A stretch of 64,000 bases of DNA, from the NCBI GenBank assembly GCA_947166625.1, contig CAMVEX010000008.1:1-64000 (forward strand). Reading direction: 5' to 3'. Shown piece by piece: positions 9,297 to 18,455 of the stretch (positions are counted from its first letter, which is position 1; every line of letters begins with the position of its first letter). The translations under genes and the position numbers were made by a program. The notes under the pieces were generated by a model that made no database searches, was not told the DNA's origin, and was given only the letters and a program-made list of their open reading frames with translations. Source of the stretch: an uncultured Clostridia bacterium (GTDB taxonomy: Bacteria > Bacillota > Clostridia > Oscillospirales > Acutalibacteraceae).

Positions 9297-9598
9297 ATAT
9301 GGACGGTGGCAGGGAACAGATGTTCCTGCGTAGCCGCCGTTTAAGTTTACTGTGTGATGTAGATTTTGCTGCTTTCAGTCTCTTGCTTAGGTTGCCGTCG
9401 TTTTTTTGCGATGTAAATTCAGACTTTACGGAATGCCGAATGTGTTATTTGAAGGGCGCGGGTGGGCTGCGTAAATCGGGTAGTGCTGCGAAGGGATCGG
9501 GGCACGGTTATCGGCAGTTGCGTTTAAGTTCGGTGCGTGGATTACAGTAAGGTCAATTTCAGTATGCTCAGCACATCGCGCAAGCGCGTGAATTGTGT
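9297..9598. other. Spacer between tRNA-Arg and nrnA
   Basis: About 300 bp. The plus-strand ORFs listed here start inside the tRNA or run antisense into nrnA and have no ribosome binding sites, so I treat them as chance. The minus-strand tRNA promoter should lie here, but I saw no clear -35/-10 pair. Confidence 0.5.
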
Positions 9599-10561
9599 TT
9601 ATATCTCATCCGCATCGAGCTCGATCCTTATCGAATCAAGCAGCATACTGGTCGCCTGCTCTTTATCGGCATTGATGGTGCAAGCTGCGGCTCCTGCGTG
9701 GCCGCCTCCGCTCAGACGCCCTGCGATATTTGAAGCGTCGATATCGCCGTGAGTTCGGATCGAGCATTTGAAACCGCCGTCTTTGAGTTCGCGCATCATC
9801 ACGCCCACCTTGACCCCCTCGATCTGCCTTGGCAGATTTGAAAGTTTCGCGGTTTCGGTTTCGTCCGAACCCGTTTTTTCATACATCCGGCGGGTGACGG
9901 TGATAACTGCGCAGCGATCGTCAAAAAAGAATTTCATTCCCTCGAGCGCGAGCCTCTCAAGCGCCGCGTAGGTCTTGGTCTTTGTTTCAAAAAATGCCTG
10001 ATTTATATTGTAATAATCGGCGCCCGCCGCTGCGAGTTCCGCCGCTATCTGAAAGGTGCGAACGGTCGTATTGGAAAATCTGAAGCAGCCGGTATCGGTG
10101 GAAACCCCCGTATAAAGGCAGCTCGCGATGATCGGGGTGATTTTGATATTCATTTGCCTGAGGATGAGATACACGACCTCTGCCGCAGACGCCGAATCGG
10201 GCTCAAGGCATACCTTCCGGGCATAAAGATCGTTTGTGGAATGGTGATCTATGCAAAGCTCGACCCTGTCGCCGTAGAGAGCGCAGTATTCCTCGCCGAG
10301 AAGCTTCGGCACCGCTACATCGACGGCAACGATATGCTCGGGCTCAAAATCGCTCATTTCAAGCCCTTCAAACATAAAATCATATTCTTTTGTGAATTTG
10401 TCGCCGCAGATTATCCTTACCTTTTTGCCTATGGAGATCAGCCCTCGCGCGAGCGCCGCCGCGCTGCCTACCGTATCGCCGTCGGGCGAAACGTGGCAGA
10501 GGAGAAGAAATCCGTCATTATTCAGCAGGAAATCGGCGGTCTGTCGAATATCAATCCTCAT
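9599..10561 (-). CDS. nrnA: DHH-family nanoRNase / pAp phosphatase
   Basis: 320 aa, the usual length for NrnA/YtqI-type DHH-DHHA1 phosphoesterases, which degrade 2-5-nt RNAs and dephosphorylate 3'-phosphoadenosine 5'-phosphate. The N-terminal DHH domain shows the metal-binding series HVSPDGDTVGSA (~residues 22-33), an Asp in VAVDVAVP, and the signature DHH in ELCIDHHST (~105). The C-terminal DHHA1 domain has the glycine-rich RLSGGGHAGAAAC (~283-295) that binds the nucleotide. The start overlaps the end of rbfA by 11 bp, so it is translationally coupled as the last gene of the rimP-infB operon. The placement after rbfA is typical for Firmicutes. Confidence 0.9.
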   Translation of the reverse strand: MRIDIRQTADFLLNNDGFLLLCHVSPDGDTVGSAAALARGLISIGKKVRIICGDKFTKEYDFMFEGLEMSDFEPEHIVAVDVAVPKLLGEEYCALYGDRVELCIDHHSTNDLYARKVCLEPDSASAAEVVYLILRQMNIKITPIIASCLYTGVSTDTGCFRFSNTTVRTFQIAAELAAAGADYYNINQAFFETKTKTYAALERLALEGMKFFFDDRCAVITVTRRMYEKTGSDETETAKLSNLPRQIEGVKVGVMMRELKDGGFKCSIRTHGDIDASNIAGRLSGGGHAGAAACTINADKEQATSMLLDSIRIELDADEI

Positions 10562-10919
10562 CCGCTTTTTCCTCGGTCTCGGTCACGATATCATTGAGCA
10601 TACGCGTTATCTGCATACCTCTCTCTATTGAATCATCGGCGATGAATTTGAGTTCGGGAGTTTTGCGCAGATGAAGGCGTTTGCCTATCTCGCGGCGAAT
10701 GTAGCCGGTGGCGCTGGTGAGCCCTTTGACGGCGGTCTTTGCCGTTTCGATGCCCTCCATCGCGCTGACATATACCTTTGCGAAAGAAGCATCCGAGCTT
10801 ACCTCGACATTGACTATCGTGAGCATTCCTTTGATCCTAGGATCTTTCAGCTCGCGCACCATTGCCGCGATTTCTCTTTTGATATCTTCTGAAACACGGT
10901 CTGTTTTATAGCCTGCCAT
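10551..10919 (-). CDS. rbfA: Ribosome-binding factor A
   Basis: 122 aa. A small KH-like cytoplasmic protein that binds the 30S subunit and helps 16S rRNA 5'-end maturation, especially in the cold. Family features seen: N-terminal RVSEDIKREIAAMVRELKDP, the central VEVSSDASFAKVYVSAM, and C-terminal RKTPELKFIADDSIERG. A GAGGTAGATC ribosome binding site precedes the ATG. It lies 11 bp after infB and overlaps nrnA, which fits the conserved infB-rbfA order. Confidence 0.93.
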   Translation of the reverse strand: MAGYKTDRVSEDIKREIAAMVRELKDPRIKGMLTIVNVEVSSDASFAKVYVSAMEGIETAKTAVKGLTSATGYIRREIGKRLHLRKTPELKFIADDSIERGMQITRMLNDIVTETEEKADED

Positions 10920-10929
10920 GATCTACCTC

Positions 10930-13488
10930 TTAATCTTTGTATTCCTCGGTCACATAGCATTCAAATACGTCGCCCTCTTTGATATCGTTGAATTTTTCAA
11001 GACCGATACCGCAGTCAAATCCTGAGGCGACCTCCTTGACGTCGTCCTTGAATCTCTTGAGGGACGCCATAGCGTCCTCCGCGACGATGATGCCGTCTCT
11101 GACGACTCTGACCTTCGCATTTCTCGTAATTTTGCCGCTTGTGACATGGCAGCCCGCAACATTGCCGACAGATGAGATCTTGACGACCTGGCGAACCTCC
11201 GCCTTGCCGATATCGACATCTCTGAATTTCGGCGCAAGCATACCTTTGATAGCTGCCTCGATTTCATTGATACAATCATAAATGACTCTGTAGCATTTGA
11301 TTTCGACTCCGTCGCGCTCGGCGTTTTCGGAAGCGACATTATCGGGCCTCACATTGAAGCCGACAACTATGGCATTGGAGGCGCTCGCAAGCATGACATC
11401 GCTCTCGCGGATAGCGCCGACGCCCGTATGGATGACCTTTACGCGGACTTCATCATTTGAAAGCTTGACAAGCGACTGCTTGACAGCCTCCGCCGAGCCC
11501 TGAACATCCGCTTTGATGATGATATTGAGCTCTTTGAGTTCGCCTTCTTTGATCGAATCAAAGAGATTTTCGAGAGTGACCTTCTGGAATTCTTTGAACT
11601 GCTCTTCTTTTGCTTTATTCTTTCTCTGTTCGACGAGCTCTCTCGCGAGCTTTTCATCGGCAACGGCGTCGAATCCGTCGCCTGCCTGCGGCACTTCGTC
11701 AAGACCCATTATCTCAACGGGAACGGACGGACCCGCGGAATTGACCTTGCGGCCCTTATCATCGGTCATTACTCTGACCCTGCCTACTGCCGAGCCTGCG
11801 ACTATGATATCGCCGGCTTTCAGAGTGCCGTTCTGAACGAGAAGCGTGGAAACGGGGCCTCTGCCCTTATCAAGACGCGCCTCGATGACGATACCCTTTG
11901 CCTTACGGTTGGGATTCGCCTTGAGCTCGAGCATTTCGGCAACGAGCAGAACGCTTTCAAGCAGATTGTCAATGCCTTCTTTGGTAACGGCGGAGCAGGG
12001 GACGCATATAGTATCGCCGCCCCATTCTTCGGGAACGAGCTCATACTCCGTGAGCTGCTGAAGCACTCTGTCGGGATTTGCGGTGGGCTTATCCATCTTG
12101 TTGATGGCAACGATTATCTGAACTCCCGCAGCCTTCGCGTGGTTGATCGCTTCGATCGTCTGAGGCATAATGCCGTCATCCGCGGCTACGACAAGGATCG
12201 CTATATCGGTAGCCATAGCGCCTCTCAGACGCATTGAGGTGAATGCCTCGTGGCCGGGGGTGTCGAGGAAGGTAATCTGCTGACCGTTTGCCGTAACTCT
12301 CGACGCGCCGATATGCTGGGTGATGCCGCCCGCCTCGCCTGCGGTGACTGAAGTGTGTCTGATGGCGTCAAGGATCGAGGTCTTGCCGTGGTCAACATGG
12401 CCCATAACGACAACAACGGGATCTCTCTTGACAAGATCTTTTTCATCATCTTCGCTGTCGTCTATGATCCTGTCTTCAATGGTGACTACGACGAGCTTCT
12501 CCGCCTTCGCGCCGAGCTCTTCGGTAACGATCGCGGCGGTCTCATAATCGAGCACATCGTTTATCGAAGCCATCTGGCCGAGCGTAAAGAGCTTCTTTAT
12601 AACCTCGGCGGCGGTCATCTTAAGCATTGAAGCAAGCTCGCCGACCGTGATTTCTTCGGGTATGCGGATATGCATCTGGGGTTTCTTCGCTCTTTCGGCG
12701 GCGATCCTCGCAAGACGCTCTTTTTCGGTCTCGCGCCTTGTCGGTCTGCCGCCCTGCTTTCTGTATTGCTTGCTCTTTTGATTTATCTTTTGCTTTGCGG
12801 GCGCACTCTCATAAGCCCTCTTGCTGTTGGCGGGGCCGAGATTTTCATATTTTTCATTGTATTTTTCGAGATCGACGTTGTTTGACCTGAGGTCAACGGT
12901 CGTCTGCTCGCCCTTGGTCCTGCGCTGAAGGGGCTTATCCTCTTTCTTTTTATCCTGCTTTGCGCTTCTCTGAGGCATAGCGGGCATTTTGGGACCTTTA
13001 TCCTTCGCGGGTTTCTTTTCGGGAGCGGGAGTTTCGGGCTTTGCCGCCTTCTGCTCTGCCTGAGCGGCGGGAGCGGGCTTCTCTTTTTCGCCCTTATCCT
13101 GCTTCGCGGCTTTTTCGGGTTTCTCGGCTTTTTCCGCTTTAGCAGGTTTTTCTGCCTTGGCGGGTTTCTTCTCTTCTTTCTCTGCGGCGGGCTTTTCGCT
13201 CTCTGCCTTTTCGGGCTTCTTTTCTTCGGCTTTTTCGGCTTTCTTTGCCTTCTTTTCGGGTTTATCACCCTCTGCCGAGGGAGAAGTCATGGCAAAATAA
13301 TCATCGAGAGAATCCGTCTCAAAATTCTTTGTGAAGGTCTCAAAAATGATATCGAGCTCCTCAAGCTCGGGCACGGTGTTTGCGTTTCTCTTCGCACCCT
13401 CAAAGAATTTGCCGAGAAGCGAAGTGATATCCGCCGTTTTAACGCCGAGATCGGCCGCTATATCTTTAACTCTGTATTTATTTTCCAT
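10930..13488 (-). CDS. infB: Translation initiation factor IF-2
   Basis: 852 aa. A GTPase that delivers fMet-tRNA to the 30S subunit. The ATG at 13488 overlaps the preceding stop (TGATG) and has GAGGAGG upstream, so I prefer it to the TTG one codon earlier. The N-terminus has the IF2_N motif ([20 protein letters not shown]). A long Lys/Glu/Pro/Ala-rich linker follows (~70-230), then a second IF2_N-like segment ([20 protein letters not shown]). The G domain starts near residue 365 with GHVDHGKTS, followed by DTPGHEAF and NKMDKP. Domain II and the C-terminal domains follow, with the C2 segment near residue 750 onward. The charged linker varies between species. Confidence 0.96.
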   Translation of the reverse strand: MENKYRVKDIAADLGVKTADITSLLGKFFEGAKRNANTVPELEELDIIFETFTKNFETDSLDDYFAMTSPSAEGDKPEKKAKKAEKAEEKKPEKAESEKPAAEKEEKKPAKAEKPAKAEKAEKPEKAAKQDKGEKEKPAPAAQAEQKAAKPETPAPEKKPAKDKGPKMPAMPQRSAKQDKKKEDKPLQRRTKGEQTTVDLRSNNVDLEKYNEKYENLGPANSKRAYESAPAKQKINQKSKQYRKQGGRPTRRETEKERLARIAAERAKKPQMHIRIPEEITVGELASMLKMTAAEVIKKLFTLGQMASINDVLDYETAAIVTEELGAKAEKLVVVTIEDRIIDDSEDDEKDLVKRDPVVVVMGHVDHGKTSILDAIRHTSVTAGEAGGITQHIGASRVTANGQQITFLDTPGHEAFTSMRLRGAMATDIAILVVAADDGIMPQTIEAINHAKAAGVQIIVAINKMDKPTANPDRVLQQLTEYELVPEEWGGDTICVPCSAVTKEGIDNLLESVLLVAEMLELKANPNRKAKGIVIEARLDKGRGPVSTLLVQNGTLKAGDIIVAGSAVGRVRVMTDDKGRKVNSAGPSVPVEIMGLDEVPQAGDGFDAVADEKLARELVEQRKNKAKEEQFKEFQKVTLENLFDSIKEGELKELNIIIKADVQGSAEAVKQSLVKLSNDEVRVKVIHTGVGAIRESDVMLASASNAIVVGFNVRPDNVASENAERDGVEIKCYRVIYDCINEIEAAIKGMLAPKFRDVDIGKAEVRQVVKISSVGNVAGCHVTSGKITRNAKVRVVRDGIIVAEDAMASLKRFKDDVKEVASGFDCGIGLEKFNDIKEGDVFECYVTEEYKD

Positions 13489-13817
13489 CAATCGTTAACC
13501 TCCTCTTCGGTTTCAAGAAGTTTAAGCATTGCCTTTGCAAAGCCTTCGTCGTTGACCGTGAGCACCGCGGATTTGAGCCCTGCTGTGCGGCCTATTTCAT
13601 ACATATCGGAGCAGAGAAGCCTGACGGGCATATTTTTGCCGCTCATTTCCGTCTCTCTGCTGATTTCGTTTCTCAGCCTTTCGGAAGAATCGCTGCTGAG
13701 CAGACACAGCTTTGCGCTTTTGCTTCTGATCGAACCGACAGCGCCGTCATGACCGCAGCTCAGTTTATTTGCCCGACGGCAAATTCCGAGAAGGGAGAGA
13801 AATGCGGGATTATCCAT
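13488..13817 (-). CDS. L7Ae/L30e-family ribosomal-associated protein (YlxQ-like)
   Basis: 109 aa from ATG 13817. The longer track ORF would run through ylxR in another frame and is rejected; the chosen start overlaps the ylxR end by 8 bp, as usual in this operon. The fold family is L7Ae/L30e (kink-turn RNA-binding). Visible features: [21 protein letters not shown], then [14 protein letters not shown], and [20 protein letters not shown]. YlxQ-type proteins sit between ylxR and infB in Firmicutes and bind RNA; the exact role is not settled. The family assignment combines sequence pattern and position. Confidence 0.85.
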   Translation of the reverse strand: MDNPAFLSLLGICRRANKLSCGHDGAVGSIRSKSAKLCLLSSDSSERLRNEISRETEMSGKNMPVRLLCSDMYEIGRTAGLKSAVLTVNDEGFAKAMLKLLETEEEVND

Positions 13818-14079
13818 CTTTAAGCTCTTCCTCCATTCTCTCATAAACGTCATCCGGTATTTCGCAGGAAAACGCTTTTTCGAGCCTGCGGGCTTTGCGC
13901 GCCTTTGCGAGGCATGAAGCATCGCGGCATACATAGGCTCCTCTGCCCGGCTTTTTGCCGGTGAGGTCCAGCGATACCTCTCCCTCGGGGCTTCTCACTA
14001 CCCTTACAAGCTCTTTTTTGGGCTTCATTTCGTTGCAGCCCGTGCATTTTCTCATCGGAATACTGCGGTGTGTCGGCAT
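13810..14079 (-). CDS. ylxR: YlxR / RnpM family RNA-binding protein (DUF448)
   Basis: 89 aa. Family markers: RSIPMRKCTGCNEMKPKKEL at the N-terminus, LDLTGKKPGRGAYVCRD in the centre, and CLAKARKARRLEKAF after it. The family binds RNA and, in Bacillus, was reported to modulate RNase P (RnpM). CAGGAG precedes the ATG. It lies between nusA and the L7Ae-like gene with an 8-bp overlap, the expected operon position. Confidence 0.92.
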   Translation of the reverse strand: MPTHRSIPMRKCTGCNEMKPKKELVRVVRSPEGEVSLDLTGKKPGRGAYVCRDASCLAKARKARRLEKAFSCEIPDDVYERMEEELKDG

Positions 14080-14094
14080 ACGGTTTAACTCCTG

Positions 14095-15165
14095 TTATTC
14101 TTCGTCAAAATTGATTACCGGCTCTTCAAACTCCGGCTTGATATCTATATTCCAGCCGGTCAGATGGACCGCGAGGCGGGCGTTCTGACCCTTGTTGCCG
14201 ATGGCAAGCGAAAGCTGGGTGTTGGGTACGGTGACGCGGCAGGTCTTGTTTTCTTCATCGAGAATCTCAACGCTGATGACCTCTGCCGGAGCGAGGGACG
14301 CCGCGATAAATTCGGCGGGGTCGCTGCTGTATCTGACAACATCGAGCTTCTCGCCGCCCAGAGCGTCAACGATATGATTGATCCTCGCGCCCTTCTGGCC
14401 TATGCACGCGCCGACGGGATCGACATTCTCATCGGTGGAGAATACGGCGATCTTGCTTCTCGAGCCCGCTTCGCGGGAGATCTGTTTGATCTCAACGGTG
14501 CCGTCAACTATCTCGGGCACCTCGATCTCAAGCAGCCTGCGGACAAGGCCCTTGTCCGTCCTCGAAACCATCGCCTTGGGGCCCTTTGTGCCCTCTCTGA
14601 CATCGGTGATGAATACCTTTGTGTAATCTCCCTCACGGAAATCGTCGGTCGGGAGCTGTTCGCTTCTGGGAAGGCGCTCGACGACCTTGCCGATTTCGAT
14701 GAGAGCGTCGCCCGTTTCGGGATCGACTCTGATGATCTTGGCGGTGGCAAGCTCCTGATTCTTATCCTGAAGCTCGATCCTCTTGCGCTCCTGCTCGGCT
14801 TCGCCGACATTCTGGCGGATAAGGTGTTTGCCCTTGACCGCGTTGATACGGCTGATTTCTTTTGTATTTACTTCCTTATCAATGAAATCGCCGACCTTGA
14901 TCCTCTTTTTGAAATTGCGCGCCTCTTCGAGGGAAATCTCTGAAATCGGGTCTGTGACCTCCTCGACTACAACCCTGCGGATGAGGGTGCGGAGGGTCTG
15001 CTTTTCGGGATTTATATCAACTACGATGACATCTTCTCTGTCGCCGTAATCCTTTTTGATCGAAGTGACTATTGATTTTTGAATTGCCGTGTAGAGAGCC
15101 TCGACGGGGACTCCTTTTTCGTGAGCCATCGCCGCGACAGCCTCAAAGAACTCTGCATTTTTCAT
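14095..15165 (-). CDS. nusA: Transcription termination/antitermination factor NusA
   Basis: 356 aa, the short Firmicutes form without the proteobacterial acidic repeats. Start MKNAEFFEAV (ATG 15165) is preferred because AAAGGA is correctly spaced; the track ATG at 15177 overlaps that site. The N-terminal RNAP-binding domain is followed by S1 (~135-200), KH1 (~230-280, with VGACIGQKGARI) and KH2 (~300-350, with LAIGNKGQNARLAV). NusA binds RNA polymerase and nascent RNA, shaping pausing and termination. It lies 18 bp from rimP. Confidence 0.95.
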   Translation of the reverse strand: MKNAEFFEAVAAMAHEKGVPVEALYTAIQKSIVTSIKKDYGDREDVIVVDINPEKQTLRTLIRRVVVEEVTDPISEISLEEARNFKKRIKVGDFIDKEVNTKEISRINAVKGKHLIRQNVGEAEQERKRIELQDKNQELATAKIIRVDPETGDALIEIGKVVERLPRSEQLPTDDFREGDYTKVFITDVREGTKGPKAMVSRTDKGLVRRLLEIEVPEIVDGTVEIKQISREAGSRSKIAVFSTDENVDPVGACIGQKGARINHIVDALGGEKLDVVRYSSDPAEFIAASLAPAEVISVEILDEENKTCRVTVPNTQLSLAIGNKGQNARLAVHLTGWNIDIKPEFEEPVINFDEE

Positions 15166-15183
15166 TTTTTGAATCATCCTTTC

Positions 15184-15657
15184 TTATTCGAAATCATCAA
15201 GCTTTATATATGAAGTTTCTTTTTTATCAAGATCCATCGCACCGCCGTTTTCGAGGCGGAGAGTGATCCTGTTTTTATCGCATTCTTCAAGGATCCCCTT
15301 GAAATCCCTCGCGCCGTCAACCGGGCGGATGAGGCGGACCTTTACGGGCGAGCCCTTGAATCTTTCAAAATGCTCGGGCCTTGTGAGCTCTCTCTCGAGC
15401 CCGGGAGAACTGACCTCAAGGCAATAGCTCTGCTCGATGGGATCGAGCTCGTCGAGCGGCTTATCTATCGCCCTGCTGAATGCCTCGCAATCGTCTATGC
15501 CCACGCCGCCTTCTTTATCGAGGATTATCCTCAGAAACCAGTCGGCGCCTTCTTTGAGGAAGCGGATATCCCACAGCGAGACCCCGAGCTCCGAGGCGAT
15601 AGGCTCGGCTATCTGCCACACAGCGGCGGAAACGTTGCCGCCTTTACCCTTTGACAT
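15184..15657 (-). CDS. rimP: Ribosome maturation factor RimP
   Basis: 157 aa. A 30S assembly factor binding near S12/S7. Seen: IAEPIASELGVSLWDIRFLK, FLRIILDKEGGVGIDDCEAFSRAID (split over the conserved beta-alpha segment), DPIEQSYCLEVSSPGLERELT, and the second domain with FKGSPVKVRLIRPV. GGAGG lies 6 nt before the ATG. It is the first gene of the nusA-infB operon, behind a promoter and a leader hairpin. Confidence 0.94.
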   Translation of the reverse strand: MSKGKGGNVSAAVWQIAEPIASELGVSLWDIRFLKEGADWFLRIILDKEGGVGIDDCEAFSRAIDKPLDELDPIEQSYCLEVSSPGLERELTRPEHFERFKGSPVKVRLIRPVDGARDFKGILEECDKNRITLRLENGGAMDLDKKETSYIKLDDFE

Positions 15658-15675
15658 AATTGACCTCCGTCCAAA

Positions 15676-15707
15676 AGTAAAAGAGCGGGACGCCCCACTC
15701 CTTTACT
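15676..15707 (-). promoter_or_regulatory. Hairpin in the rimP leader
   Basis: On the minus strand AGTAAAGGAGTGGG-GCGT-CCCGCTCTTTTACT forms a long stem with two mismatches, 17 bp before the rimP ribosome binding site. It is not followed by a full U-tract. Position suggests control of the operon's translation or a weak attenuator. Function inferred only. Confidence 0.5.
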
Positions 15708-15732
15708 CTACTCTTATATTCTAACCTTACTG

Positions 15733-15761
15733 ATGATAACACAGTATTTAACAAAAATCAA
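15733..15761 (-). promoter_or_regulatory. Promoter of the rimP-nusA-infB operon
   Basis: Minus strand TTGATT (15761-15756), a 17-bp spacer and TATCAT (15738-15733). Confidence 0.65.
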
Positions 15762-15787
15762 GTGTTTTTTATAAAACAAGCGGATCA

Positions 15788-17179
15788 TTACGGAGTAAGC
15801 AGACCGTTTGAGATAAAAACGGTGGCGATCCCGAAATAAATAAGCAGGGTGATGGCGTCCACGATCGTGGTGATCATAGGCCCTGCCATAAGCGCCGGGT
15901 CAAGATGCAGGAGCTTCGCGAGGATCGGAAGGGAGCAGCCTATCGTCTTTGCGACTATGACCGCGCCCACCATCGCCAGGCAGACCACAAAGAATACCGG
16001 GAGATTGGTTTCCGTCTTGAAAAACGGGATCTGACTGAGCAAATACATTCTCACGAAGTTTGCGGCGGCGAGTATCACACCGCACAGCACCGCGACGCGT
16101 ATCTCTTTCCACAGGATCTTGAAATAATCCTTCGGCTTTATGCTTCCGAGCGCGAGACCGCGGATGACAAGGGTGGATACCTGGTTGCCGGCGTTACCGC
16201 CCGTATCCATCAGCATGGGAATACATGCCGTGAGAGCGGTGTAGATCGCGAGCTTATCTTCAAAACTTGTGATGATCCTGCCGGTAAATGTGGCGGAGAC
16301 CATGAGTATGAGCAGCCACACAATTCTGTTTTTGGTGAGCTTGAATACGCCTGTTTTGAGGTAGTCATCCTCAGAGGGAAGAAGCAAAGCCATCTTTTCA
16401 AAGTCTTCGGTATTTTCTTCCTGGATAACATCGACGATATCGTCGATGGTGATGATGCCCACAAGCCTGTGTTCATTATCGACTACGGGCACCGAAAGCA
16501 GGTCGTATTTACGCACTATCTCGGCGACCGTTTCCTGGTCATCGAGAGTGTTTACGCTGATGAGCTGATCGTCATCATACATGATGTCGCGAAGCACCTT
16601 ATCGGGGCGCGCGACTATGAGCTTGCGCAGCGGGAGAGAGCCGACCAGCTTGCGGCGGCTGTCAATGCAGTAGCAGGTTTCGATGGATTCTTTATCCTGC
16701 GCGGTGCGGCGAAGCTCGTCGATCGCCTCATCCACCGTGGAATCCTCCTGAAACGCCGCCATCTCGACGGTCATAATGCTCCCCGCGGAATCCTCGGGAT
16801 ATCTGAGAAATTTATTTATCGTATCTCTCGTTTCCCTGCTCGTCTGGGCGAGAACTCTGGTGACTACATTTGCGGGGACTTCTTCGAGGAAATCGACCGC
16901 GTCGTCTATAAACATATCCTCAACGAGGTTGTGGACCTCAACATTCGTTATTGAATTTATGACGGTCTCCTGAGTATCGGAATCGAGATAAGAGAATACC
17001 TCTGCGGATGAATCCTTCGGAAGCAGGCGGAAAATCTTGACCTGATTTTCCGGATCCGCCTCGGATATCGTCTGGGCGATATCGACAGTATTCATCTCAC
17101 GGAGAATATCCTTGATGGTCGAGAATTTATTCTCTGACAGCATCTTGAGAAGGATCGTGAGCAATACTTCGTTTTCCAA
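15788..17179 (-). CDS. mgtE: Magnesium transporter MgtE
   Basis: 463 aa from TTG 17179 (LENEVLLTILLKML...). The track start at 17209 lies inside the leader terminator hairpin, so the downstream TTG is preferred, although its ribosome binding site (AAAGGG) is spaced a little far. Domain order matches the family: MgtE_N superhelix (~1-125), two CBS domains (~130-250, with VGSLPLRKLIVARPD and LVGIITIDDIVDVIQEE), a plug helix, and five membrane helices (~280-460) with the pore signature MDTGGNAGNQVSTLVIRG. MgtE is a homodimeric Mg2+ channel closed by Mg2+ binding to the cytosolic domains. The preceding leader looks like an Mg2+ riboswitch. Confidence 0.94.
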   Translation of the reverse strand: MENEVLLTILLKMLSENKFSTIKDILREMNTVDIAQTISEADPENQVKIFRLLPKDSSAEVFSYLDSDTQETVINSITNVEVHNLVEDMFIDDAVDFLEEVPANVVTRVLAQTSRETRDTINKFLRYPEDSAGSIMTVEMAAFQEDSTVDEAIDELRRTAQDKESIETCYCIDSRRKLVGSLPLRKLIVARPDKVLRDIMYDDDQLISVNTLDDQETVAEIVRKYDLLSVPVVDNEHRLVGIITIDDIVDVIQEENTEDFEKMALLLPSEDDYLKTGVFKLTKNRIVWLLILMVSATFTGRIITSFEDKLAIYTALTACIPMLMDTGGNAGNQVSTLVIRGLALGSIKPKDYFKILWKEIRVAVLCGVILAAANFVRMYLLSQIPFFKTETNLPVFFVVCLAMVGAVIVAKTIGCSLPILAKLLHLDPALMAGPMITTIVDAITLLIYFGIATVFISNGLLTP

Positions 17180-17216
17180 TAATAAAACACCCTTTCCGCA
17201 AAAGCGCAAGGGTGTT
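17180..17216 (-). terminator. Leader terminator (attenuator) before mgtE
   Basis: Minus strand AACACCCTTGCGC-TTTT-GCGGAAAGGGTGTT followed by TTATTATT, ending at the mgtE start codon. It is an intrinsic terminator positioned as the expression platform of the upstream leader. Confidence 0.7.
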
Positions 17217-17350
17217 GCCGAAACGATAACATTACCGTTAGGTTATGAGAAAACCCGAACAGCCGACGCACTTTTGCATATTGATTTTTTTGACGGACAT
17301 AATCGATAGTGACTACTGTCGCTGCTCAAGGAATCTCACCACCTTGTAAT
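17217..17350 (-). promoter_or_regulatory. Probable Mg2+-sensing (M-box/ykoK) riboswitch aptamer
   Basis: An untranslated, non-coding leader of about 135 nt lies directly upstream of the mgtE attenuator. The minus strand carries GGTGAGATTCCTTGAGCAGC early and CTCATAACCTAACGG late, which resemble the conserved GGUGAGGCUCC and 3' core blocks of M-box leaders as I remember them. The assignment rests on that partial match, the terminator and the mgtE gene. A covariance-model search (Rfam ykoK) would settle it. Confidence 0.6.
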
Positions 17351-17371
17351 CAGAATATTTTTTCAGCTTTG

Positions 17372-18232
17372 TTATTTTGCGCTTGCCGCCTTTTTCTTTT
17401 TCATCTTGGTTTTATAGCCGAGAAGCGCTTTTATGCTTGCCTCCGGGGCGCCTATATCGCCCACGCAGAGGGGATTTTTGGAATACATTCCTTTGAATTC
17501 CGTGCCGCCGACGGTGAGCAGGCCGTGTTTCTTTGCAATTTTAAGCAGAGCCGCCTGCTGCTCCTCGGTGTTTTCAGGATGCCATACCTCGACTCCGTCA
17601 AGCCCGGCTTCGATCAGCTCATCGAGCAGATCAAAACTGTCTCTCGAGCCGGGATGAGCCAAAACGGCGATACCGCCCGCTTCGTGGATCGCTTCGAGTA
17701 TCTCGACGGGCTCGGGGTATTTTGCCGTAACGAGTACGTTATTCTCGCTCTCGCGCGAGAAAAGGGACTCATAAAGCTCGCCGTAAATCTTATCAGTAAA
17801 GCCGCATTCCGCCAGAGCGTGCATAATGTGTGATTCAAAAACGGCTGTGGAGCCTGTGGCGCATTTTGTGACAAGATCGGGAGAGATCGGATATTGACGG
17901 GCAACCTTGAGAGTCATCATCTGGCTGGCGCGTTTGCGGGTGGCTATGTTTCGGTGACACAGCCCCTCGAGGCGGTCGGGAGAATCCGCAAGATAACAAA
18001 TTATCTCGGCGTAGGCGTCTCTTTTTGAATCATAGCATGATAACTCGACGCCCGGGATAACGTTAATGCCCTTACGCTCGCCGATGATCTTTGCTCTTGT
18101 GTTGCCTGCCTGGCAGTCGCGATCCGTAACGGCGATAGTGGTCAGCCCTCTTTTTTGCGCAAGAAGGATGAGATCGTCGATACCCATCGAACTGTCGGAA
18201 AGCTTAGTGTGGCAATGTAAATCTCCAACCAT
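17372..18232 (-). CDS. PHP-domain phosphoesterase
   Basis: 286 aa from ATG 18232 (MVGDLHCHTKLSDSSMG). The track's 48-residue extension is low-quality sequence crossing the promoter and is rejected; AGAGG sits 11 nt upstream. The N-terminal PHP motif HCHTKLSDSS provides metal-binding histidines; GLTTIAVTDRD, IPGVELSC and AVLAHPGSRDSF (HPG motif) follow in canonical order. Relatives (YciV/TrpH-like) hydrolyse 3',5'-nucleotide bisphosphates or 5' ends of RNA; others are polymerase-associated. The substrate here cannot be fixed. It is a single-gene unit with its own promoter and is not linked functionally to mgtE. Confidence 0.85.
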   Translation of the reverse strand: MVGDLHCHTKLSDSSMGIDDLILLAQKRGLTTIAVTDRDCQAGNTRAKIIGERKGINVIPGVELSCYDSKRDAYAEIICYLADSPDRLEGLCHRNIATRKRASQMMTLKVARQYPISPDLVTKCATGSTAVFESHIMHALAECGFTDKIYGELYESLFSRESENNVLVTAKYPEPVEILEAIHEAGGIAVLAHPGSRDSFDLLDELIEAGLDGVEVWHPENTEEQQAALLKIAKKHGLLTVGGTEFKGMYSKNPLCVGDIGAPEASIKALLGYKTKMKKKKAASAK

Positions 18233-18283
18233 TTGCAGTAAAACCTCTTTCAAAAAATCGCATATACCCGCAATATATACCTC

Positions 18284-18312
18284 ATTATATATTAAAATTT
18301 TTTCGGTTTCAA
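18284..18312 (-). promoter_or_regulatory. Promoter of the PHP phosphoesterase gene
   Basis: Minus strand TTGAAA (18312-18307), a 17-bp spacer and a consensus TATAAT (18289-18284). Confidence 0.75.
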
Positions 18313-18455
18313 GTAATTTTTTACATTTTTTTACCTGTTTTTTCCTAAAATCAATAATCGGACTATAAAAATTCACATTTATGTGTTATTATTACTAATC
18401 GGCACAAGGTAAATTCATTCATAAATACAAAATTTTTGTGACAGGGGTGAACGGA

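Noticed and set aside
14164-14943. 259-aa plus-strand ORF opposite nusA
   Set aside because: Antisense shadow of NusA.
15905-16954. 349-aa plus-strand ORF opposite mgtE
   Set aside because: Antisense shadow of a well-supported MgtE gene; no ribosome binding site or recognisable domain.
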